Notes under the pieces: model-generated
What the model saw: the letters and a program-made list of their open reading frames with translations, nothing else
Databases searched by the model: none
Told to the model about the DNA's origin: nothing
Translations under genes and position numbers: made by a program
From: Amanita rubescens
Taxonomy: Eukaryota > Basidiomycota > Agaricomycetes > Agaricales > Amanitaceae
Assembly: GCA_015039365.1 (NCBI GenBank)
Contig: WION01000677.1
Coordinates: forward strand, 1 to 24,858
Length of the DNA stretch: 24,858 nucleotides
Direction of reading: 5' to 3'
Part shown: positions 1 through 9,273 of the stretch, one piece after another
How positions within the stretch are numbered: position 1 is the stretch's first letter
Layout: every line of letters begins with the position of its first letter

Positions 1-1119
<1,119 letters not shown>

Positions 1120-1232
1120 TGGTGCTCGGGCACAATGACGGTGATTGTAGGAATTAGGGAAGACATGGGATATCTGGCTAGCGCCTTATGACAATCGCGA
1201 TGGTGATAAATATCGCCAAATAGAGATGTGAT
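1120..1232 (-). promoter_or_regulatory. Residual promoter side of the MAP kinase gene
   Basis: These 113 bp are all that remains between the MAP kinase ATG and the inserted element; the last nine bases are the left target-site copy. Together with 3970-4025 they make up the original divergent spacer of about 170 bp shared with the Drs2-like gene. No individual promoter motif could be assigned. Confidence 0.5.
1224..1232. repeat. Target-site duplication, left copy
   Basis: The sequence agatgtgat directly abuts the left terminal inverted repeat. The identical 9-mer abuts the right repeat at 3961-3969 in the same orientation, the signature of transposase-mediated insertion. Confidence 0.93.
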
Positions 1233-1317
1233 CAGACTCCTACCCAGTCCCAGCATCGCTCGTTATGTAAGCATGTCGCTCTGGAGGGACTGGCAAATAA
1301 CATGCGTCAACAACGTC
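1233..1317 (+). repeat. Left terminal inverted repeat
   Basis: The repeat has an outer 19-nt block (1233-1251) and an inner 40-nt block (1278-1317), both exactly matched in reverse complement at the right end. The spacer between them (1252-1277) is about 9 nt shorter than on the right. The segments ccagtccc (1244-1251) and gggactgg (1285-1292) inside it are reverse complements and could form a subterminal hairpin. Confidence 0.9.
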
Positions 1318-1455
1318 CCGCGTTGTCACCAGTTGTCACGTTTGGCTTCGGCCGCGGCGGACCTTGAAATGTATTTCTAAAAATATGTACGTCGTACAGC
1401 GTCGGAGGAACGTCGAAATACTAGATGTATATATGCACTATCCTTCTGCTCGACA

Positions 1456-1891
1456 ATGCCTGAGTTACAACAGCCACAAGTACAGGGCATACAGCCACTA
1501 CCTCAAAGGGACTTTACGGCTATATTGGATGCATTTGATGCATCTGGCTGCTCAATTCCGGACCTCGTCATTGCTCTCTTGACCGAGCGGCGCTTCAAGA
1601 GCAGCGCATACACTGCTCAGTGCTGAGCTACTTCAGCAGTCTGGTGACGTCCTCAGGAGTCTGTTAAGACATGCCAAATTGCCTAGGAATGCTGAGAAGG
1701 CTGCTTGTGAGGCTCTGCACCGTGTCTATGTGCGTGAAATCAAGGACCTTGTCAAGCCAAGTGCTGGATGGAATTTCTCGGCCCAACAAGCAACACCAGA
1801 GGATATTGATGACTTTGATCTTGAGGACTTGGCTTCGGATGTAGCTGATACTGCTCTTCTGCTCTGGGCTCTGCTCGATATCTTGCTATCT
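1456..1891 (+). pseudogene. Frameshifted N-terminal fragment of a DUF6589-like protein
   Basis: An open frame from the ATG at 1456 (MPELQQPQVQG) runs to a TGA at 1624-1626. The family-like sequence then continues in another frame from about 1616 (SAELLQQSGDVLRSLL) through LPRNAEKAACEALHRVYV and GWNFSAQQATPEDIDDF to LLWALLDILLS. There the exon meets a plausible donor (gtacag at 1892). The pattern of paired short helices, 'GW.FSA..AT.E....F.LED' and a final LLxxLLS resembles the N-terminus of large DUF6589 proteins abundant in mushroom genomes; this recognition is from memory. A frameshift and the missing rest of the protein make it a relic. It points toward the helicase relic and ends about 160 bp before it. 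Confidence 0.55.
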
Positions 1892-2053
1892 GTACAGACT
1901 AGCAAGCTCCGGGTTGTGTATATCACAGCACGTCTCAATGACAGCCGGACGGCAGCGGTCACAACCGTTGAGCATACTCGGGTCACATTCAAGGTGGAGG
2001 GATACTTGAATATATCAGACAAAACGTCATACAGTCACAAATGTGAAACTCAC

Positions 2054-3664
2054 CAGCTTTTGTATTTTCGAACTGATCACTGAATGGCTGGCAGCGACAA
2101 CTGACCCCCCGGGTATCGGCATTAAGCAAGGTGAAAACAGCAGGTTCAATCTTCTCTTTTTTGGATTTCTTTCTCGAGTACGTTGAGGGCTTCTTTTTCT
2201 TCTCCTTCCCCTTCTCGTCATCCTTCTCATCCTCGGCATCATCAGAGTCATCCTTCTCCTCCCCCTCCGCCTCCTCCTCCTCCTCCCCTTCCTCCTCTCC
2301 CTCTTCGTCGGAAGCCTCGTGGTCCCAGGATGCCGCTGACCGACTCGTAGAAGGCCCCAGTTTAGTTTGTTTGGCAGTCGATGATGTACCTGGTTCAATT
2401 TTGATAGAAGAAGAATTGCGCTTTCGTTTCTTTTTTTCGTTTGCGAGAACGTCGAAATACTCCTTTTCGGCAAAAAAAATTGCAGTACCCTCAAGGGTCG
2501 GATCACGAACGCAACATCCAAATCGTTGCCAAAGAGCTGATATAGATGGAGTGGCACGCCATTGGATAACAATTGCGATGTCAGGTAGATCCATACCCTG
2601 AGCATCCCTTAGTACATTGTAAATTTGCGCTAACGTGAACTCACCATCCCGAATGAATCGGTTGCCATCAGACCCCACGTTTCACCCCAAGCCAACCGTC
2701 CTGCTTCATTCCGCTTGAACTTATCTGACATCTCTGAATTGAACCACTTGACACGGTGGTGTTGATCTTTAGGCAATAAGCTTCGCAAGAATAGGCCGGC
2801 TAAAACAGACTCGTTGATGTTGTCGAAAAAGACCAGAAACTTCGGCGGTGGTGGATCACCAAGCTTCCAGTTGCATAATAAGAACGAAAGGTCCCGGAAC
2901 GTGCGAATGGGATTGAGAATTGGGCAGACGAGTATCTTGATGTTGGTGCGATCAGTAGAGCAACGGGAAATGAATAAAGCTTCTTCACGAAGGTGCAAGA
3001 CTTTCTTGACGTTGTCGATTACACCTGATGACATTGTTGCCGATGTCGCTAGAGTTGGGCAGGGTTTACGCTGCAAATAACGAAGACGTCCGATTTCACG
3101 GTATTCAGGTCAAAAAGTTCCCCACTGTGAGATACAGTGGGCTTCGTCAATGACGATACTGATGACGTGGTCATTGAAAGTCTTATCACTGAGGAGCTTC
3201 TCAAAGCCGCCTTTAGGCCGCATCAGCTCCTCCGGATTGACGATGATGACTCAATATCGAAATGAAGCAATGAGCTACTCAAGTTGTGAGCAAATATGTT
3301 GAATATGCAAAGAATGTCAAAGGCTCACCCGAAAATTCCATTCTGTCGCAGTTTTAGCCGATATGAAGATTCCTTCTATGTCCAACCTGCTCAAAAGCTC
3401 CGTATTTTGTTCCCCAAGAATGTTTAAGGGTGTGACAATGATCTGGATTCCTTGTGGCCGGAATAAGAGCGGCATCCAGAAGGTTAAGGTCTTCCCACTG
3501 CCAGTAGCCGCAAGCGAGATGACGTCTTGGCCACGTAAAATCGCATCACAGACGCGAACCTGCCATAGACATGGCCGTCTTCCGAGATTCTCAAGTGTTT
3601 TGGCCCGGATTTCATCGAACGATGGGCAATACGGATCAACAACCATATCTGTTTGACTAGACAT
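2054..3664 (-). pseudogene. RecQ-like DEAD/DEAH helicase, inactivated
   Basis: Three exons share one continuous frame: 3664-3329, 3274-2645 and 2597-2054. Helicase motifs are all recognisable: TGSGKT (Walker A), VTPLNIL (Ia), IDEAHCISQWG (II), ATSAT (III), KFLVFFDNI (IV), TDSFGM|GMDLPDI (V) and WQRFGCCVRDP (VI). Two in-frame TGA codons (3253-3251, 3112-3110) fall where arginine is expected (Y-R-V-I-I-V-N-P-E and F-R-P-E-Y-R). The motif VI arginine of QRxGR is a cysteine (2516-2514). A Lys/Glu/Asp-rich linker (about 2440-2150) and a Cys-containing tail follow, and the gene stops at a donor at 2053 with no further exon. A leader exon may precede it (about 3866-3742, acceptor before 3688). The family resembles the multi-copy RecQ-type helicases of Agaricomycetes. 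Confidence 0.85.
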
Positions 3665-3866
3665 AGAGAAATCGCCGAGATTGGCTGAAATTTTGAGTCA
3701 GAGGGTTAGATATGGTACAAGAATTGATATACCACTCACCTTTTGTCAAGCCGAGCAATTGTGGCCAGGGGACAGGCGTGCCATGCAACTGGATGATACG
3801 GCACGGCCAACGCGCGCTCAAGTTATTCAAAGTCCGAAAAGATGTCACAGAAAGTAACGCAACCGC

Positions 3867-3960
3867 GACGTTGTTGACGCATGTTATTTGCCAGTCCCTC
3901 CAGAGCAATACGCTTACATAACATCGTCAAGCTAGCTCCGAGGGACTGGGTAGGAGTCTG
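3867..3960 (-). repeat. Right terminal inverted repeat
   Basis: This is the reverse complement of the left repeat in its outer 19 nt (3942-3960) and inner 40 nt (3867-3906), with a longer, diverged middle. The arms ccagtccctc and gagggactgg (10 nt each) are reverse complements inside this one repeat, so it can fold into a long-loop hairpin. The inner block coincides with the presumed promoter or leader of the helicase. Confidence 0.9.
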
Positions 3961-3969
3961 AGATGTGAT
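3961..3969. repeat. Target-site duplication, right copy
   Basis: The sequence agatgtgat follows the last base of the right terminal inverted repeat and is identical to 1224-1232. Confidence 0.93.
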
Positions 3970-4025
3970 CGTGGTGATACCCGCGACGCCATTACATAAT
4001 TTATTTTGACGCTACGCTACGCGCT
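3970..4025 (+). promoter_or_regulatory. Residual 5' flank of the Drs2-like gene
   Basis: Only 56 bp separate the target-site duplication from the flippase start codon. The native promoter is therefore split, and transcription may now start inside the transposon. No distinct element was recognised. Confidence 0.45.
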
Positions 4026-7000
4026 ATGAGTGAGGACTTCCTGAGGTTAGTCTCCCAGGCAAACCCTGCCGTACGTCGGTACCAGCCAGCGAACAACGGA
4101 CTTTCTTCATCCTTGGTTTCTCCGTATCAAGACAACTCACCACAACTTCTCGACCCTTTCTTCGACGACGATGACGACAATGTCCCCGACTCTGCCTTTG
4201 GCAGTTCGCTGCCCATGCGCTCCCAAGAAAGCGGTTTGCCATTAGCCACTTCAGCTGCGCCGCAGGCCGGCACTTCACAAACAACTTTAGGGAACGGTCC
4301 ACCCCAGGGCTGGAGCTTCGACGACGGCGAATTCCAGAACTCCACATTTAACGGTTCTGCCTCATTTCCAGGACCAGAGAAGCAGCAGAGGCCAAAGCCA
4401 GCAGTCAAGCGCCGGTGGAAATGGCCATGGGAGAAGGAGAAACAGTTGATTGGCCAGAGGATCATCGCCCTCAATAATCCTGCCGCCAATGTAGATTTTG
4501 GTTCAAATTCAGTCTCGACCAGCAAATACAATGCTGCCACCTTTGTACCAAAATTCTTGTTCGGTGAGTTTTGTTCTTCTTATTCTTCTTCGACCACTCA
4601 TCTTGCAAATGATTAGAGCAATTCTCGAAATATGCCAACTTGTTCTTCTTGTTTACTGCATGCATCCAACAAATACCGGGGGTGTCACCAACTAATCAAT
4701 ATACCACTATTGCCCCGCTGGCGGTGGTTTTGTTAGCATCCGCTTTTAAGGAAATACAGGAAGACTTGGTAAGCAAATTCATTTAGGTTTTCCGTTGGTT
4801 ACCATATTTTGCCAGAAACGCCATCAATCTGATTCCGAGCTAAATGCACGGAAAACAAAGGTCTTGACACCACAAGGAACGTTTACAGAGACAAAATGGA
4901 AGGACATTGCAGTTGGTGACGTAGTTCGGCTGGAGAGCGATGATTTCATACCGGCAGATATGATTTTACTGAGCTCTAGTGAACCCGAAGGCTTATGTTA
5001 TATAGAGACATCTAATTTGGATGGGTGAGTTTTCTGCATGATACGTTTTGAACTGTGTTTAGACAATGTAGCGAGACAAACCTCAAGATTAAACAAGCAT
5101 CACCTCAGACGGCTCAGCTTGTTAATCCCGCCGCCGTTCTGTCATTACATGGTTCACTGCGATCCGAACATCCTAACAATTCATTGTATACATACGAGGG
5201 TACGCTGGACCTCATTACTGACAGTGGCGTACCGAAGCAAGTTCCACTGGGTCCGGATCAGCTGCTATTGCGTGGAGCACAGATACGGAATACGCCATGG
5301 ATATATGGTCTTGCCGTATTCACAGGTCATGAAACCAAGTTAATGCGCAACGCCACGTGAGTAAATAGTAATATTGTACGTTATGCACACTGATTTTGTG
5401 ACAGAGCGGCACCTATAAAACGGACTGCTGTTGAGAAACAAGTCAATGTGCAAATTGCATTCTTATTCGTTTTCCTTCTAGCTTTGTCGATTGGTTCCAC
5501 GATCGGCAGCAGCATACGGACATGGTTCTTTTCAAGCCGACAATGGTATCTATACGAAGGGACCTCGTTGTCAGGCCGAGGTGTGTTGGTTTCGCAACGA
5601 AGTTCAACTGAGTTTTGAAGATAATTTCAGCCAGGGGTTTTATAGAAGGTTGTTACAGGGTCAGCCACAATTCTTTGTTCTGATTTCCTCTTCTAGACAT
5701 CTTGACTTTCATCATCCTATACAACAATCTCATTCCAATATCTCTCATTGTCACCATCGAAGTCGTCAAATTTCAGCAAGCTCTCTTTATCAATTTCGAC
5801 CTAGACATGTATCATGCTCGTACTGATACACCCGCGATATGCCGTACGTCCTCGCTTGTTGAAGAACTCGGTCAAATAGAATACATATTCAGCGACAAGA
5901 CGGGGACACTCACTAGGAATGAGATGGAATTTCGTTGTTGTAGTATTGGAGGAGTGGCATATGCAGATGAAGTGGAAGAGACGAAAAGAGAAGGGGAAGA
6001 TGGCAAGGATGGGTGGAAGACGTTTGACGAACTTCGCGCATTGACCAATGAAGGCGCAGACCCATTTCAAGATGCTTCATCGATGGGCCCAATGGAAATG
6101 CAGCGTCGGGAGGTTGCTCACGAGTTCTTGACATTGCTTGCTGTTTGCCACACTGTCATTCCTGAAGTGAGAGATGGGAAGACGGTGTTTCAGGCTAGTA
6201 GTCCGGACGAGGCAGCATTGGTCGCTGGTGCGGAGGTTTTGGGATATAAATTCCATGCAAGTCGCATTTTATTCCTTTATCAACTCAAAAGCTGACCTTT
6301 TATGAAGACACGCAAACCGAAATCGGTATTTGTAGATATCCAAGGACAACAGCAAGAGTTTGAGGTCCTCAATGTCTGTGAATTCAACTCGACAAGAAAG
6401 CGAATGTCGACTGTCGTACGGGCACCAGACGGCAACATAAAACTATATACCAAAGGTGCTGATACCGTAATATTGGAGCGATTAAGCAAAAATCAGCCAT
6501 ATACGGAGAAGACTCTCGCACACCTTGAAGTATGTTTTGCGTTTCTCTCTGCCGTGAGGGTTTCATACCTATATATTACACAGGATTACGCTTCGGATGG
6601 CCTACGAACTCTGTGCATTGCATACCGTGATATACCCGAACCGGAGTATAGACAATGGTCTGCCATCTACGAGCAAGCAGCAACGACCATTAATGGACGC
6701 AGCGAGGCTCTAGACCAAGCAGCTGAATTGATTGAGAAGGAATTGTTTCTTCTGGGTGCGACGGCTATTGAAGACAAACTACAGGAAGGTGTGCCGGACA
6801 CTATCCATACGTTGCAGATGGCCGGGATCAAGGTAAGGCACACATAATGTGAAACGTATGATATTCTCATTTGTTCCCCAGATATGGGTTCTGACAGGCG
6901 ATAGGCAAGAAACAGCAATTAACATAGGAATGTCATGCCGTCTGATCTCAGAATCTATGAATTTGGCACGTATCTTCGTCTCCACCTCCGATTGGACCTT

Positions 7001-8869
7001 TTCAACTCCATATAGGTGATTGTGAACGAGGAGAATGCACACGATACGCACGAATTTATTACGAAACGACTCTCCGCTATCAAAAATCAAAGAAGCACCG
7101 GTGAGCTGGAAGATTTGGCACTTGTCATAGGTCCGCGTTCTCTTGCATTCCAGACAAAATTCTATTGTTCATCGGTCTCTAGATGGCAAGAGCCTTAGTT
7201 TTGCGCTGGATAAGGAAATTTCAAAGACCTTCCTCGAGCTTGCAATCATGTGCAAAGCTGTTATCTGCTGTGGGTTCACCTTTGACTGGTTTGTTGGGAG
7301 GATATAACATCTATCTCAGGTCGTGTTTCACCTCTGCAGAAGGCGTTGGTTGTCAAGCTTGTCAAGAAAAATATGAAGTCGATTCTTCTTGCGATTGGCG
7401 ACGGTGCCAACGATGTCAGCATGATCCAAGCTGCTCATGTTGGTGTCGGCATTTCGGGCGTGGAGGTATGACCGATTTGGTGGGTTAATGATCGCAGAGA
7501 CTGATGGGCGATAGGGTCTCCAAGCTGCGCGTTCTGCAGACGTTGCGATCTCCCAGTTCAGGTTTCTCAAGAAACTATTACTTGTTCATGGCGCATGGAG
7601 TTATCGTCGCCTCTCAACACTTATTTTGTGTGCGTTGCGTTACCTACGCGTTTACACTTCTGCCTTGCTGATGATCGCAACAGACTCTTTCTACAAGAAC
7701 ATTGTTCTCTATATGACACAATTCTGGGTTTGTGCTGAACATTTCTGATATTGCAAAGCTTGTCTAACCTTTACCCAGTATTCCTTCTTTAATAACTTTT
7801 CTGGACAGGTTGCATATGAATCATGGACGTTAACGTTTTATAATGTCCTTTTTACTGTGCTCCCTCCTCTTGTTATCGGCGTGTTTGACCAGAACGTGTC
7901 TGCACGAATACTTGACCGATATCCTCAGCTCTATATTCATGGACAGAAGAACGAATTTTTCTCGAAGACGGCTTTCTGGCTATGGGTTACGAATGCATTA
8001 TACCACAGTCTCGTAAGTGCAATCAATTTAATATCTCATCACTAATGAGAGCTACTTTAGATTTTGTTTGGGTTCTCCGTTATCCTGTTTTGGGGAGATC
8101 TCATTCTGGAAGACGGACTGGATGCGGGTCTCTGGCTTTGGGGAGCAACGCTTTACTTTGCGGTCCTTCTCACAGTCCTTGGGAAAGCTGCTCTGATATC
8201 AGAGTACGTCGCCAAGTACACCAACAAACTTTATTGCTGAAAGGAGACAATTTTTCACAGTATTTGGACCAAGTACACCGTTGCTGGTGAGTAGTGACAT
8301 GAATTTCCAGGACAACAAGATATACACCTTAGCAACTAGCTATCCCTGGTTCATTCGTCTTCACCATGATATTCCTTCCAATCTACGCGACTGTTACTCC
8401 TGCCATTGGATTTTCCACTGAATATGCTGGCATTGTACCTCGTCTATGGACCAGCAGCGTATTCTATTTCATGATCCTCCTGGTTCCTATATTTTGCCTT
8501 TCGAGAGATTTCGCATGGAAATAGTATGTATCTTTACAATCAGGTCTCTATTGACTAAGGCATTATCAGTTACCGCCGGACGTACAAACCGCTGTCGTAT
8601 CATATTGCTCAGGAATTGCAAAAATACAATATACCCGATTACCGGCCGCGGCAGGAGCAGTATGTAGCCACGATTTGTTGCCTTATATTAGAAGCTGATT
8701 CTCTTTCAGGTTCCAAAAGGCAATTAAAAAGGTTCGTGCCGTACAGCGGATGCGGCGGAACCGCGGGTTTGCCTTCAGCCAGACGGAAACTGCTGGAAAA
8801 CAGGATCAGACGAAGCTGATTCGGGCTTATGACACGTCAAAATCAGATGCGCGTCCGACAGGATATTAA
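4026..8869 (+). CDS. DRS2: Drs2-like P4-ATPase (aminophospholipid flippase)
   Basis: Translocates phosphatidylserine/ethanolamine to the cytosolic leaflet of Golgi/endosomal membranes, normally with a Cdc50-type subunit. There are 21 exons: 4026-4563, 4617-4768, 4816-5024, 5072-5356, 5405-5580, 5631-5648, 5697-6256, 6308-6529, 6584-6832, 6882-6965, 7016-7130, 7183-7269, 7320-7465, 7515-7629, 7684-7727, 7779-8012, 8061-8203, 8261-8286, 8340-8523, 8570-8659 and 8710-8869, totalling 3,837 nt (1,278 aa). Motifs in order: IQQIPGVSP (TM1), DGETNLK (actuator), IPISL (TM4), FSDKTGTLT (phosphorylated Asp), [25 protein letters not shown] and [11 protein letters not shown], then the C-terminal TM segments. 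The tail motif GFAFSQTE with R-rich flank is typical of Drs2, where it takes part in autoinhibition. The N-terminus is long and acidic ([10 protein letters not shown]). Introns starting at 6257 and 6966 use GC donors. Confidence 0.95.
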
Positions 8870-9273
8870 AGTAGCTAATGGACTGGGGCCAATGTAATTT
8901 ATATTAATGGATACATGATATTTTATTTCTTGCTACTTATCATGCGGTGCTGAATGGCTGTACAGACGGATGAACAGTAGAACACATCGATCGGTCCGCT
9001 CACGTGGCGATTAACACCGGCTGTGCAGGATGACGGTACCTTGGGTCGTAACAGGTTCAACACCTCCCCTGACAACGAAAGCTACCACATTCAAATACTT
9101 ACGTCTGCTTACTTGTTTGAGGACCCTCAACTTTTCATAAGTACTCCTTAACAGCCACAACTCTATTTCCTTTCTTTTATCTCTCGCGTCCGGAACGCTT
9201 GATTTCGCAGTCAAAACTCGTGACAGGATCACGCCAAATAAAGATCTTACCTTTCTTTCCGCATCACTGAAGG
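8870..9273. other. Intergenic region between the Drs2-like gene and NoxR
   Basis: These 404 bp hold the 3' UTR of the flippase and the promoter/5' UTR of NoxR, both read on the plus strand. An AT-rich stretch just after the flippase stop (about 8895-8945) is a plausible 3'-end region. A pyrimidine-rich tract (about 9160-9185, 9250-9262) lies shortly before the NoxR ATG. A 73-codon minus-strand ORF here shows no family features and was not called. Confidence 0.5.

Larger units (their letters stand above)
1233..3960. mobile_element. TIR DNA transposon with 9-bp TSD carrying helicase and DUF6589-like relics
   Basis: The element is 2,728 bp long. It starts with cagactcctacccagtccc at 1233 and ends with the exact reverse complement at 3942-3960, and is bounded by perfect 9-bp direct repeats. 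The inverted repeats extend inward to about 1317 and 3867 and share a further identical 40-nt block. Inside are a forward DUF6589-like fragment (about 1456-1891) and a reverse RecQ-like helicase (3664-2054), both lacking their 3' ends. No DDE transposase was recognised. A 9-bp TSD with long TIRs fits Mutator-like elements (typically 8-11 bp) better than hAT or KDZ (8 bp) or Tc1/mariner (TA). It may be a non-autonomous deletion derivative or belong to an undescribed family; class assignment is inference. Confidence 0.9.

Noticed and set aside
2131..2601. Ser/Phe-rich plus-strand ORF
   Set aside because: It is the antisense of the acidic/basic linker of the helicase relic on the minus strand, with no family features of its own.
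3110..3253. Selenocysteine or programmed readthrough at the two TGA codons
   Set aside because: Fungi of this kind lack selenoprotein machinery. The gene also lacks its 3' exons and the motif VI arginine, so decay is simpler.
1233..3960. Helitron or telomere-linked helicase (TLH) element
   Set aside because: Helitrons make no target duplication and lack long TIRs, whereas this element has both a 9-bp TSD and long TIRs. No telomeric repeats are nearby, and the helicase lies among housekeeping genes.
1194..3990. Extension of the target duplication beyond 9 bp (ggtgata occurs on both sides)
   Set aside because: The outer similarity is short and gapped and not in register with the TSD; it is probably chance.
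9011..9232. Minus-strand ORF of 73 codons upstream of NoxR
   Set aside because: No recognisable domain, and it lies in a promoter region.
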